A stretch of 64,000 nucleotides of DNA from Pseudoalteromonas rubra (GCF_005886805.2 NZ_CP045429.1:4186501-4250500), one strand, 5' to 3'. Numbered from the stretch's first letter, positions 19,650-28,653 are shown. Notes: a model not told the origin generated them from the sequence alone. Numbers and translations are program-made.

Positions 19650-20854
19650 TGACCACACTGAGTACGCCACTGCGTGAGCAACTGACTGCACTGTGCCCTG
19701 ATCTGGACATCCCATTTTTCGTCTACGACCTGGATGCACTGAGCGCACATGTTAATCACCTGACCACCCAAAACGTGGTCAAGCTCTGGTATGCCGTTAA
19801 AGCCAATCCGTTATCCAGTGTCCTCAAAACACTGGACACAGCCGGCTTCAACTTTGACGTTGCCAGCCGGGGAGAGCTCACACAGGTATTGGCCCAGGAC
19901 ATTGCGGCCGAACGCGTACTCAACACCGGGCCGGCCAAGTCCCCGGCCCAGATCCAGCATTTTCTCGATGCTGGTGTCACCACCTTTGTTGCTGAAAGCC
20001 TGAATCAAGTGCGCTGGCTGAACAACGCAGCACAGCAGCATCAGCTGACGCTAACTGTGCTACTTCGCGTGCAGCTGCGCTGGCCGGCAGGAGACAAAAA
20101 TCCACTTGGCGGCGACAGCCTGACCCCATTTGGGCTCGGCTGTGACCAATGGCAGCAACTGACTTTACGCGACTACCCTGCACTGGATTTTGCAGGTCTG
20201 CATATTTTTCAATGGGGTAACATGCTCGACGCCACCAAGCTGGCCAGCCTGTGGCAACAAATGGTGCCCCCACTGACTGAGCTGAGCCAGCAGCTGGGTA
20301 TGACCCTGAGGATCTTAGATCTGGGTGGCGGATTAGGGGTGCCTTACGAGTCAGGCCAGCAGGCACTCGATTGGGATCAAGTCATCGCTAGTCTGGCCAA
20401 AATTAAAGCCGAAGCGGGCGTGCAGGAATTATGGATGGAGCTGGGTCGCTACGCCGTGGCGCAGTGTGGCTACTACCTTAACCCGGTGGTGGAACAAAAA
20501 TGCAATTACGACGAACATCAACTCATCCTTGCAGGTGGCATCAACCACCTATTGCGACCGGCCGTGACCAGTCAGGCTTTTCCGGTGCAGGCACTGCGTG
20601 CATCTGACACTGCTCAGCGCCAATATCATTTACATGGCCCATTATGTACAGCCCTAGATCACCTTGGTTCGCATAGCTTGCCTGACGATCTCGACTATGG
20701 CGACTGGCTGGTATTTGACCAGTGTGGTGCCTATGGCTTCACAGAAAGTATGCCGTACTTTCTGTGTCATGAGCTGCCCGCAGAGTACGTTTTCACTCAG
20801 GGTCAATTGTCCTGTATTCGTCACAGCGAAACCGCCGACTATTATCTGAGGTAA
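19649..20854 (+). CDS. lysA: Diaminopimelate decarboxylase-like PLP enzyme
   Basis: Fold-type III (alanine-racemase-like) decarboxylase, 401 residues. PLP lysine K51 is in WYAVKANPL; the phosphate loop is DLGGGLGVPY; ELGRYAV and the Cys-x3-Asp pair (CTALD) match the family. Two points differ from textbook LysA: the HIHIGS region reads HIFQWGN, and CES-type residues before the Asp are replaced. These features recall the decarboxylases found in siderophore clusters (PvsE-like). The lysine riboswitch and the one-base overlap with dapD argue for meso-diaminopimelate as substrate. Gene symbol follows context and is not certain. Confidence 0.78.
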   Translation: MTTLSTPLREQLTALCPDLDIPFFVYDLDALSAHVNHLTTQNVVKLWYAVKANPLSSVLKTLDTAGFNFDVASRGELTQVLAQDIAAERVLNTGPAKSPAQIQHFLDAGVTTFVAESLNQVRWLNNAAQQHQLTLTVLLRVQLRWPAGDKNPLGGDSLTPFGLGCDQWQQLTLRDYPALDFAGLHIFQWGNMLDATKLASLWQQMVPPLTELSQQLGMTLRILDLGGGLGVPYESGQQALDWDQVIASLAKIKAEAGVQELWMELGRYAVAQCGYYLNPVVEQKCNYDEHQLILAGGINHLLRPAVTSQAFPVQALRASDTAQRQYHLHGPLCTALDHLGSHSLPDDLDYGDWLVFDQCGAYGFTESMPYFLCHELPAEYVFTQGQLSCIRHSETADYYLR

Positions 20855-20856
20855 CT

Positions 20857-21969
20857 ATGAACACTATCACACAGCAACATATTCAGGTTGGTGAAATCGC
20901 CAATGGCCTGCCTTTGACTATCCCGGTCTACCGTTTGCAAGGTAATGGCACAGGCCCGAGCGTCTACATTCAGGCCAATATGCACGGCGCGGAGGTACAA
21001 GGCAATGCAGTGATTTATGCACTGCTTGAACAATTAAAACACCTCACTCTGGCGGGTGACGTCACTCTGGTGCCCTATGCCAACCCGATCGGCTGTAATC
21101 AAAAATCGGGGGAGTTTACGCTGGGACGATTTGATCCCATTACCGGCATGAACTGGAATCGCATGTACCATGACCACAGTGATCAGGTACAGCGCTGCCT
21201 TGCTGAGCACGGTGAAGCTTCCGATGCGGCACTTATCGCGGCCTTCCGCGAACAGCTGTGTCAGGCAACCGATGCGTTGCTTGATGCGCCGGCACATACA
21301 CTAACAACTGGCAAGCGCATTGCACTCACACTGCAAAAGCTGGCGCATCAGGCTGATATTGTACTGGACCTGCATACTGGCCCTATCTCGGCGAAACACT
21401 TATATTGCCCAGAATACGCCACAGACAGCGCGCGCTATTTTGACATTCCTCATGTGCTGCTGATCCCCAATGAATTTGACGGTGCGATGGATGAAGCCAG
21501 TTTCTGCCCTTGGTGGCAACTCAGCACAGCCTTAAAGGCACAAGGCCGAGACTTAGCCGTGCCCGTTGAAGCCTTCACGGTCGAATTAGGTTCACAGGAA
21601 AAAATTGATCTGGATGAAGCCGTGCATGATGCCAACAGCATCCTCAGCTACCTGACACACAAAGAAGTGATAACAGATGGCAACCATCAACCAAAGAACA
21701 TCAAACGCTACGCCTGTGCACTGAAAGATTACCTGACCTTCTATGCGCCCATGGGTGGCATGGTGGAGTATAAAGCACAGCTCGGTGAACACATCAAAGC
21801 AGGGGAATGCATTGCGCGAATTTTGCGCATGGAGCAGTATTTATCGGAAACGCCTCTGCATAGCCTCACCTTGACACAGGATGCCATTGCGATACTGCAT
21901 TTTGCCTCAGCCAGTGTCAACCAGGGTACTGAATTATATAAATTTTTCACAAATTACTATGAACTATAG
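20857..21969 (+). CDS. M14-family zinc deacylase (succinylglutamate desuccinylase/aspartoacylase-like)
   Basis: 370-residue protein of the AstE/ASPA group. Likely zinc ligands are H43 and E46 (NMHGAEVQG) and H173 (VLDLHTGP); E243 in FTVELGSQ is the likely catalytic glutamate. A C-terminal beta domain of biotinyl-lipoyl type (GGMVEYKAQLGEHIKAGECI) follows. It starts two bases after lysA and is the last gene before a terminator, so it is riboswitch-controlled. In this position the obvious guess is removal of the succinyl (or acetyl) group from N-acyl-LL-diaminopimelate, the job of DapE, which is not in the operon. That function is inference. Confidence 0.8.
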   Translation: MNTITQQHIQVGEIANGLPLTIPVYRLQGNGTGPSVYIQANMHGAEVQGNAVIYALLEQLKHLTLAGDVTLVPYANPIGCNQKSGEFTLGRFDPITGMNWNRMYHDHSDQVQRCLAEHGEASDAALIAAFREQLCQATDALLDAPAHTLTTGKRIALTLQKLAHQADIVLDLHTGPISAKHLYCPEYATDSARYFDIPHVLLIPNEFDGAMDEASFCPWWQLSTALKAQGRDLAVPVEAFTVELGSQEKIDLDEAVHDANSILSYLTHKEVITDGNHQPKNIKRYACALKDYLTFYAPMGGMVEYKAQLGEHIKAGECIARILRMEQYLSETPLHSLTLTQDAIAILHFASASVNQGTELYKFFTNYYEL

Positions 21970-22068
21970 TGGATTCATACGAATTGGTCGGGATCCAGGT
22001 TGGATGACGACAGAATGAAGTAACGATTGCGTGAGAGTAGGTGAGCAAATCCTCACTTGCTAAGGTGG

Positions 22069-22099
22069 GGCGGCAACCTAAGTTGCCGCCGGCCTTTTT
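22069..22099 (+). terminator. Rho-independent terminator of the dapA operon
   Basis: Perfect nine-base-pair stem GGCGGCAAC (22069-22077) / GTTGCCGCC (22082-22090), a four-base loop, then GGCC and five Ts. It lies 100 bases past the deacylase stop codon. Confidence 0.85.
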
Positions 22100-22102
22100 A
22101 TC

Positions 22103-22320
22103 CCAATTTGCTTAATTAACTGTCCCATTTTGAGGCGAGAAAATATAGTCAATAACGCCGCTCCCGCGTCCTGCTATCGCTGAGGCACCTTCGTCCCTAT
22201 AGGCGAGGCAAAAATTAGCGAACTTATACCTTAGGTAAAGATTCTAAATGAGAAATTTTTAACACAGATAGCGCCATATTTGCTCCGTCAAATTGAAGAC
22301 GTATTAAATGAAATTGGTAT
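22103..22320. repeat. MITE-like intergenic repeat, copy A
   Basis: About 218 bases nearly matching copy B at 45525-45746, in the same orientation. Shared blocks include GCTCCCGCGTCCTGCTATCG, GCTGAGGCACCT, TAGGCGAGGCAAAAATT and AACTTATACCTTAGGTAAAG. The ends are inverted: CCAATTTGCTTAATTAA at the left and AAATGAAATTGGTAT at the right, i.e. terminal repeats of ATACCAATTT. No reading frame is conserved between the copies. The right end coincides with the stop codon of the RiPP-like gene. Confidence 0.8.
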
Positions 22321-22523
22321 TAATCTGGCATGCAGATCTCAAAGCGGCCAGAATAACAATCTCCACCAGTCGGACACCCAAGGAACACCGCGGTATCACA
22401 ACCTAGTGATTCACAAGCCGGATGGCCCGATGCACCACCGGCTACATGCGGTGTCTGAGCCAGGCCCAGTTGTTGGTTATTACTCAGTTGTTTAATACTT
22501 TTTTTGTTCAGTGATATTTTCAT
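22320..22523 (-). CDS. Orphan RiPP precursor, lanthipeptide-like
   Basis: 67-residue peptide with a strong ribosome site (AAAGGAG seven bases before the ATG). The first half, MKISLNKKSIKQLS and then QTPHVAGG (residues 23-30), looks like the leader of the LNKK-type class I lanthipeptide precursors annotated in Pseudoalteromonas and Bacteroidota, ending in a double-glycine cleavage site. The 37-residue core is Cys-rich: C37, C42, C50, C56 and C64, with five Ser/Thr (S32, S39, T44, T52, S58). No modification enzyme, protease or exporter gene is near. The stop codon lies at the edge of the MITE-like repeat, so the C terminus may have been altered by its insertion. Family from memory of leader pattern; modification unproven. 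Confidence 0.65.
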   Translation of the reverse strand: MKISLNKKSIKQLSNNQQLGLAQTPHVAGGASGHPACESLGCDTAVFLGCPTGGDCYSGRFEICMPD

Positions 22524-22692
22524 TTCAATCTCCTTTTATGCAATGTGCTTAATTAACCTAGCGCCAAGATGAACAAAAATCAACCAAACACCACTTGACT
22601 AAATATATTGCTGACAATTTTGCCCTTCTTAGTTTTTTCTTTGCCATGATACTATGATGATAATTTGCTTTTGACTAAGGACTGCACTGCCT

Positions 22693-23715
22693 ATGAAACT
22701 CAGGATACTCGCTTTTTTATCTATACTAGCCCCCTCTACCCTGCTCGCCAATGAACAAAACGCGCAGGACGACCTGGAGTTGATAAAGCAATGTGTACTG
22801 AATGAGATCATTGCGGGTGATCAACAACAAACGATTGAGCAGCTCAAACTCTACTGTCAGAAGCTGCAAGAGACACGCCTCAGCAAACTGGATCGCCGCA
22901 TGGCACGGGAAATGGTCACGGAAAACAACCGCAATGTGCTGACACCGCACAATCGCAACTATATTCTGCCAGTGACCTATGTCAAAAACCCCAACTCTCG
23001 CCCCTTTGATGGCTTAAAGGCCATTCAGGAAGAAGAAGGGGAGCCACTCGACCACATGGAAGTCAAATATCAAATATCGATGAAAGTGCCTCTTTACCGC
23101 CACTTTAAAGACAAAGATCAGGCGGTCTATGTCGGGGTCACATTGCAATCTTACTGGCAGCTATATAACAAAGATATCTCCTCTCCGTTCCGTGAAACCA
23201 ATTACGAACCGGAAATCTTCTGGGTTAACTTCCTGGATGATGACAATGTGCTGTGGGGCGATGAAATGGCCATCATTTTAGGCGCATCACACCAGTCAAA
23301 TGGCCGCAGCCAGCCTAACTCTCGGTCCTGGAACCGCCTCTATGCAAACTTTATCTGGGAATATGAAGGTTTCGTGTTTAGCTTCAAACCCTGGTATCGC
23401 CTGCCAGAGGACGACAAGCCCGAGCCATTAGCGGCAAAAGGGGATGATAACCCGGATATTCACAAGTACATGGGCTATTTTGAGTTCAGTGGGGCTTATC
23501 GCCATGGCGACCATGAATTTGGCTTTATGACTCGTAACAACTTCAACAGTGACAACCATGGTGCGGTGCAACTCGACTGGTCGTTTCCTTTGCTTGGCTC
23601 CTCACGGGTGCGAGGCTATGTGCAGTATTTTAATGGCTATGGCGAGAGCTTGATTGACTACAACGCACACATTCAGCGGCTGGGTTTGGGTATTGCGGTA
23701 ACCGATCTGCTCTAA
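22693..23715 (+). CDS. pldA: Outer-membrane phospholipase A
   Basis: Beta-barrel phospholipase A1 that removes misplaced phospholipids from the outer leaflet. 340 residues with a signal peptide (about 1-19, STLLANEQ). The catalytic triad is visible: H200 and S202 in ASHQSNGRS and N214 in RSWNRLYANF; FRETNYEPEIFW is the family signature for the first strands. It has about 80 more residues before the barrel than the mature E. coli enzyme, mostly a charged helical region with three cysteines. Stands alone, convergent with the next gene across a hairpin. Confidence 0.93.
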   Translation: MKLRILAFLSILAPSTLLANEQNAQDDLELIKQCVLNEIIAGDQQQTIEQLKLYCQKLQETRLSKLDRRMAREMVTENNRNVLTPHNRNYILPVTYVKNPNSRPFDGLKAIQEEEGEPLDHMEVKYQISMKVPLYRHFKDKDQAVYVGVTLQSYWQLYNKDISSPFRETNYEPEIFWVNFLDDDNVLWGDEMAIILGASHQSNGRSQPNSRSWNRLYANFIWEYEGFVFSFKPWYRLPEDDKPEPLAAKGDDNPDIHKYMGYFEFSGAYRHGDHEFGFMTRNNFNSDNHGAVQLDWSFPLLGSSRVRGYVQYFNGYGESLIDYNAHIQRLGLGIAVTDLL

Positions 23716-23725
23716 GCACAACCAA

Positions 23726-23749
23726 GATGGCCTGCATAGGCAGGCCATC
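23726..23749. terminator. Hairpin between convergent pldA and GNAT-thioesterase genes
   Basis: Ten-base-pair perfect stem GATGGCCTGC / GCAGGCCATC with a four-base loop, seven bases from each stop codon. There is no U tract on either side, so intrinsic termination is only likely, not certain. Confidence 0.5.
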
Positions 23750-23755
23750 CGCGCA

Positions 23756-24649
23756 TTATTTGATGACCACGAACAGGCCTTCAAACTTCGCAACTAACAC
23801 GTCACCGTCGTAAATGTTCACCGGCACACGATACTTAGCTTTACCCTCTTCGTTGAGCGCATTCAACTCGCCACTGCATTCGGCCAATGTGACCGTAGCA
23901 CTGGGAGCTGTGGTTAAGGGTTTCAGATACTGAATATTGGCGTCTGCCAGTACAATATTGCCCTCCAACTCGAGCTCTTTGAGCGCCAGATACGTCGCGC
24001 CCCACCCGGTTAAAGTGGCCATACTGTAAACCGATCCGGCAAACATCGAATTATGTAGGTTCAGATTCGCTTTCAGATCTGCGCGGGTTGAAAACTGCCA
24101 GTCGGTGTAACTTTCAACCTTGATCCCCATCGCATCACTGATAGGGATCGACTCTCGCCAGGTATCCTGTAACACCTGGGTCCACTGTGGATGGCGGAAC
24201 CAGCCAGGCTCTGAGGGCCGTTGCTTAACCATTTTCCAATGTTGTACATCACCATAAGACAGGTGGGCTTTTTCAATCATCTGATAACCATGGCGCTCAT
24301 AAAACGCCAAAGCACGTTCACGGGCAAACAGTACCAGCTCTTCCGCCTTCTGCGTCCAGGCAATTTTCTCCAGCTCATGCAGTAATCGGCTACCAAGATG
24401 ATGACCACGGTGCGCTTCATCAACGGCCATATAACGGACCTGCGCTTGTTGCTGATTGTTAAAATGCAGGCGTGCCACACCCAGCACCTGGCCTTCGTTA
24501 TTTTTGATATAACGATGCTCCGCTTCCTGCTCCAGATCATCCTGCTCGCTGCCTCTGGGCTGATCCCAGGGTGCCCGCAAAACCTGCCATCGTAGTTGAT
24601 AATACGCTTGCCAATCTTCACTGCTCTGTGGCGCTGTTATTTGAAACAT
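23756..24649 (-). CDS. Fused GNAT acetyltransferase / hotdog thioesterase (YiiD-like)
   Basis: 297 residues. The N-terminal half is a GNAT domain (VRYMAVDEAHRGHHLGSRLL is the acetyl-CoA-binding motif A; ALAFYERHGYQ is motif B). The second half is a YiiD_C hotdog thioesterase (LHNSMFAGSVYSMATLTGWGATYLA). E. coli YiiD has the same fusion and has been linked to malonyl-ACP decarboxylation; whether this holds here is not visible. The ATG at 24649 has AGGAGT five bases upstream. It is convergent with pldA. Confidence 0.85.
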   Translation of the reverse strand: MFQITAPQSSEDWQAYYQLRWQVLRAPWDQPRGSEQDDLEQEAEHRYIKNNEGQVLGVARLHFNNQQQAQVRYMAVDEAHRGHHLGSRLLHELEKIAWTQKAEELVLFARERALAFYERHGYQMIEKAHLSYGDVQHWKMVKQRPSEPGWFRHPQWTQVLQDTWRESIPISDAMGIKVESYTDWQFSTRADLKANLNLHNSMFAGSVYSMATLTGWGATYLALKELELEGNIVLADANIQYLKPLTTAPSATVTLAECSGELNALNEEGKAKYRVPVNIYDGDVLVAKFEGLFVVIK

Positions 24650-24865
24650 GGTGACTCCTGTGCTTTTCCTGTCGCTGCGGGATGATGTGCCCGGCTCGTG
24701 CAAACTGCTCCCCGTTTCAGCGGGGAACTTTTGTCTAATTTATGGACCTTACCTTACAAGAAAAGAGTGCAACAGGGAATGATCGGCCAGATTTGGTCAA
24801 TTTGTCATGTAAATTCAACGAAACGCGGTGGCAGAACTGTGAAGCCAAGCTATGCTGATGTAACT

Positions 24866-25555
24866 ATGCAAGATTTTATAACTGAACCCGGCACCATCAG
24901 TAACGAGTTTGTGCACCAGAGTCATCAACTCGGGCACCTGCTGTATTGGCATAAGCATGGCAAAGTCAGCATACAGGTACGCCAGGAAAAAACCTTACGC
25001 TGGTTACTGATAAACGACACACTGCAATCCGTGATTGAGCTCAATCATCCGGAGCGGCTGCTTTTTCCGCATTTGCAGATATTAGCAGCGCTGTGGCAAA
25101 AATGCCCTGCCCCGGGCAAGGTGCTAGAATTAGGGCTGGGTGCAGGTGCTATCCGGGATTATCTGCACATCAGCTATCCGGATTGTCAGATTACCTCTAT
25201 CGACAATAACCCTGACATTATTCATTGTTATAAGCGCTATTTTGGTGGCGATCCCATCTCCAATGTCAGTTGCAGCGATGCCTATCAGGCACTAGAAAAC
25301 AACGGCCATTATGACTGGATCATCCTGGATTTGTTCAGTCAGCTTGACGCCCCCCGGTTTTTGTACGAACACAAGTTTTACACACAAATTCGTGCCACTC
25401 TCAACGAGGGGGGACGCTTGTATATAAATTTTCTTGCAGAGCACGATTCACAGCTAAAACAGCTCGAACATCTTCTTATTACTAACTTTGGTAAAAAACC
25501 CTTCGTACACAAAGTGCCCGACTACGCCAATCACATTATTTCTCTGACGCGCTAA
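24866..25555 (+). CDS. Spermidine-synthase-like methyltransferase fold protein
   Basis: About 229 residues with a class I Rossmann core: LELGLGAGAIRDYLH is motif I, SIDNNPDIIHCYKRYF resembles the SpeE substrate loop, and DWIILDLFSQ is motif IV. Members of this group usually lack the residues for polyamine synthesis and are annotated as spermidine synthase-like. The start is uncertain: ATG 24866 begins the conserved part, but 24779 and 24698 are also in frame, and no convincing ribosome site is present for any. Function unknown. Confidence 0.65.
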   Translation: MQDFITEPGTISNEFVHQSHQLGHLLYWHKHGKVSIQVRQEKTLRWLLINDTLQSVIELNHPERLLFPHLQILAALWQKCPAPGKVLELGLGAGAIRDYLHISYPDCQITSIDNNPDIIHCYKRYFGGDPISNVSCSDAYQALENNGHYDWIILDLFSQLDAPRFLYEHKFYTQIRATLNEGGRLYINFLAEHDSQLKQLEHLLITNFGKKPFVHKVPDYANHIISLTR

Positions 25556-25567
25556 GCGCAGACCTGT

Positions 25568-26005
25568 TTACACTGATAAATTAAAAGTCACAGGACCATC
25601 GTTGCAAAGACTGACCTGCATATCTGCGGCAAAGCGGCCGGTCGCAACACGCAACCCAGATGCCTTTGCTTGAGCCACAAAATATTCGTAAAGCGCCTCA
25701 GCCTGGGTCGGCGTCGCTGCAGAGGAAAAGCTCGGGCGCATGCCTTTTTTGGTATCCGCTGCCAACGTAAATTGAGATACCACCAGCAACTCTCCTTCTA
25801 TGTCTCTCAGACTCAGATTCATTTTGCCCTGTGCATCGGTAAAAATACGATAGTTACTGATTTTATGTAGCAAGCTATCAGCGCTTTTTTGATCGTCGGC
25901 CTTTTCCACGCCGAGTAACACCAGGATCCCCTGACCAATTTGACCAACACACTCACCTTCGACCACCACACTGGCCTGACTGACTCTTTGAATTAATCCC
26001 TGCAC
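25568..26005 (-). CDS. dtd: D-aminoacyl-tRNA deacylase
   Basis: Hydrolyses D-amino acids (and glycine) wrongly loaded onto tRNA. The 145-residue length equals E. coli Dtd, and both family motifs are present: SQFTL and the C-terminal NDGPVTF (NxGPVT). It is first of the pair dtd-pip reading on this strand only in map order; the iminopeptidase gene lies 39 bases upstream in the same direction and the two may be one transcript. Confidence 0.95.
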   Translation of the reverse strand: MQGLIQRVSQASVVVEGECVGQIGQGILVLLGVEKADDQKSADSLLHKISNYRIFTDAQGKMNLSLRDIEGELLVVSQFTLAADTKKGMRPSFSSAATPTQAEALYEYFVAQAKASGLRVATGRFAADMQVSLCNDGPVTFNLSV

Positions 26006-26044
26006 TGTTACCTCAATGGTTTGCGGAAATGATTGATAAAGCCC

Positions 26045-26986
26045 CTAATGTGCCAGCTTGCACAGCAGCAGATCAGCGGCGCGACGTATGGCTTCGGAAT
26101 ATACTGCATTTGTGACGCAGTGCCCAACTTCTTCGAGGATCAATAACCGTGCATTCAGTTGTTCCGCAAGTGCCTGCGCCATCGCAAAACGACAGACGTA
26201 GTCGTGACGACTATGGATCATCCAGACAGGCAGACGCTTGAGTTTGTCAGCATATGCAAAGATCTGCTGCTCCTCGATAAAACAGCGTGAGTGGAAATAG
26301 TGCACCATGATCCGAGCCTGCTGGACAACCGCCTGTTCATGGTCCAGCTGATAACGCAATGCCTGGCTGCCAATGCTCAACTGACGGTCCCAGTCATGCC
26401 ATTGCTGCGCAGCCCGCCTGACGGCGACTTCATCGTTACAGTGCAACAACTGGCTATAACGCGCCAGCACCGCCTTATAATCCCCTTCCCCTTGGCTAAA
26501 AATTTGATAACGCTCCGGGTAAAACTGCGCGCCTACACCGCTCACACCATACAGCCACTGTAAATCGCTCTGACACCCCAGAAAGGTCGCCCAGAGAACC
26601 AAGCCCTGCACGCGCTCCGGGAAGCGCTGCGCGAACAACAGCGCTAATGTGGCACCCCAGGAGCCACCCGCCAGCACACACTGACCGATCCCTAAATAAG
26701 TCAGCAGACAATCTATGTCCTGCAGTAAGTGCTCTGTGGTGTTGTGGATGAGTTGCTGAGGCGAAGACTGGCCGCATCCGCGCTGGCTAAATAAAATGAT
26801 CCGATAGCGTTGTGGGTTAAAATAACTGGCCGAGCTACGACACAAGCCACTACCCGGGCCGCCATGGCAGATCACCACAGGCAACCCGCTCTCCAACCCA
26901 AATTCTTCAACATGTAGCTGGTGCCCATCGGACACCGCCAGATGAAAACTACGTCGCGGAGACTCCAGCCGATATAATTGAGTCAT
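26045..26986 (-). CDS. pip: Proline iminopeptidase (alpha/beta hydrolase)
   Basis: Serine peptidase removing N-terminal proline. 313 residues. The nucleophile is S109 in AGGSWGAT, the oxyanion region HGGPGSG (41-47) is characteristic, and IHSRHDYVCR plus EEVGHCVTN carry the Asp and His of the triad. One oddity: the usual FDQRGCGRS reads FSQRGCGQSS. It starts 11 bases after the yihY gene and precedes dtd, probably one operon yihY-pip-dtd. Confidence 0.88.
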   Translation of the reverse strand: MTQLYRLESPRRSFHLAVSDGHQLHVEEFGLESGLPVVICHGGPGSGLCRSSASYFNPQRYRIILFSQRGCGQSSPQQLIHNTTEHLLQDIDCLLTYLGIGQCVLAGGSWGATLALLFAQRFPERVQGLVLWATFLGCQSDLQWLYGVSGVGAQFYPERYQIFSQGEGDYKAVLARYSQLLHCNDEVAVRRAAQQWHDWDRQLSIGSQALRYQLDHEQAVVQQARIMVHYFHSRCFIEEQQIFAYADKLKRLPVWMIHSRHDYVCRFAMAQALAEQLNARLLILEEVGHCVTNAVYSEAIRRAADLLLCKLAH

Positions 26987-26997
26987 TGCACACCTCT

Positions 26998-27882
26998 TTA
27001 TTCTGGTGTGTCTTGTTCCTCACATTCCTTTTCGGACAAACAGGCAGTAAATTCAGCCCCTAACAGCACCACCATCCAGGACAAGTACACCCAAACAAAC
27101 AGGATGGGCACTGTCGCCAGGGCACCGTAGATCACCTCATACGAGGGGAAATGGCTGATATACAGGGCAAAGCCTTTTTTAGTCAGTTCAAACAATAAAG
27201 CCGCAAAAAATGCCCCGGGTATCGCTGCCTGATAAGACACGCGTGTATTTGGTACTAAAGTATAGAGCATAAAAAAGCCTGCCATGGAAATAACATAGGG
27301 CAAAAGCTTCAATAAAAAGCCACTAAAGCCCGGGATCCCCTGATCAGCAAACGACACCAATGACACAATATAAGAGGTCACCCCTATGCTGGCTCCCAAT
27401 AATACCGGCCCCAGTGTCAGTACCATCCAGTATATCGCGAAGGAAATCATCATCGGTCGGGACTTTTCCACTCGCCAGATACGATTGAGTGCTGCGTCCA
27501 CGTTGCGGATCAGTAACAGGGCAACGGCCGTCAAAAAGCCAATCCCCACCGCAGTCATCTGATTGGCATTGCCGGTAAAGGCACTGATATGGGCTTTAAT
27601 GGTATCAGTCGAAGTCGGAACAAAATTCGTAAAAATGAAATGCTCTATGGCGTCGCGTGTATCCTGAAAGCCCGGGAACGCCGTAAATATAGCCACCCCC
27701 ACCGCCACCAGGGGGATCAAAGACAGCAAGGTGACATAAGCCAGATAGCCAGCATTGATCATGAGCTGATCTTGCTGGCAGCGCTGATAAAAGCGCAGCC
27801 ACCAGAGCGGCTGAGCGTTTAAAAACAGTTTGCTCTGCTGCCTCAAATGCAACAGGCGCTGTAACCATAATTCATTCATCAT
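26998..27882 (-). CDS. YihY/BrkB family inner-membrane protein
   Basis: 294-residue integral membrane protein with about six hydrophobic helices and the family hallmarks (AGYLAYVTLLSLIPLVAVG near residue 42 and YGALATVPILFVWVYLSWMV near the C terminus). Once annotated as ribonuclease BN, but YihY proteins are not nucleases and their role is unknown. First gene of a likely yihY-pip-dtd operon and divergent from the DUF2959 lipoprotein. Confidence 0.9.
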   Translation of the reverse strand: MMNELWLQRLLHLRQQSKLFLNAQPLWWLRFYQRCQQDQLMINAGYLAYVTLLSLIPLVAVGVAIFTAFPGFQDTRDAIEHFIFTNFVPTSTDTIKAHISAFTGNANQMTAVGIGFLTAVALLLIRNVDAALNRIWRVEKSRPMMISFAIYWMVLTLGPVLLGASIGVTSYIVSLVSFADQGIPGFSGFLLKLLPYVISMAGFFMLYTLVPNTRVSYQAAIPGAFFAALLFELTKKGFALYISHFPSYEVIYGALATVPILFVWVYLSWMVVLLGAEFTACLSEKECEEQDTPE

Positions 27883-27990
27883 TACACAGGTTTACAGAGT
27901 GAGTTTTGCACATCTTACCAATCCCAGTCATAATTCATAGAGTCTCAATTAAGTATAAGCCGTTCTGTTTCAACCGCATTAGGAAAGCCG

Positions 27991-28653
27991 ATGAACAATT
28001 CTGTGATAAAAAAGAGCCTCGTCATCTTCACCCTGTGTTTGCTCAGTGCCTGTCAAAGCGCCTACTATGCCGCCTGGGAAAAAGTGGGCGTGCACAAACG
28101 TGAAATCTTAGTCGATCGGGTGGAAAATACCAAAGCAGCACAACAAGCCACGCAGCAGGAGTTCCAGTCTGCACTGGAGCGCCTGACGACCCTAATCAAC
28201 TTTGACGGTGGCGAGTTACAAAGCGTCTATGAACAACTCAATGATGACTATCTCGCCAGTGAAGCCGCAGCGCAAGATGTCCGTACCAACATAGACAAAG
28301 TCGAGGATGTTGCCGAGGCCTTGTTTGCGGAATGGCAGGACGAGCTGACCCAGTATTCAAGTGCCAAACTGAAACGTCAGAGTGAACAAAAGCTCCGTCA
28401 GACCCAACGTCAATTTGATAAGCTACTGAGATCAATGCGTGCCAGTGAAGCAAAAATGCAGCCCGTACTGGATTCTCTAAAAGACAATGTGCTGTACTTA
28501 AAGCACAACCTCAATGCGCAGGCGATTGCTGCCATCAAAGGCGAGTTTAGTGGGTTAAAACGAGATATTCAGTCGCTGATCACCGATATGAATCGCTCTA
28601 TTGAGGATTCAAATGCCTTTATTGCCAGCATGAACAATGCCAACCAGCCATAA
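27991..28653 (+). CDS. DUF2959 family lipoprotein
   Basis: 220-residue lipoprotein: signal peptide with lipobox LLSAC (cysteine about residue 21). The mature part begins YYAAWEKVGVHKREILVDRV, the DUF2959 signature, and is almost entirely helical with long Glu/Gln/Lys heptads (about 35-165), suggesting a coiled coil. AGGAAAG stands seven bases before the ATG. Widespread in Alteromonadales and Vibrionales; function not known. Confidence 0.85.
   Translation: MNNSVIKKSLVIFTLCLLSACQSAYYAAWEKVGVHKREILVDRVENTKAAQQATQQEFQSALERLTTLINFDGGELQSVYEQLNDDYLASEAAAQDVRTNIDKVEDVAEALFAEWQDELTQYSSAKLKRQSEQKLRQTQRQFDKLLRSMRASEAKMQPVLDSLKDNVLYLKHNLNAQAIAAIKGEFSGLKRDIQSLITDMNRSIEDSNAFIASMNNANQP

Noticed and set aside
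22280..22495. 71-codon plus-strand frame across the repeat end
   Set aside because: It is antisense to the RiPP-like gene, which has the far better ribosome site, and runs into repeat sequence.
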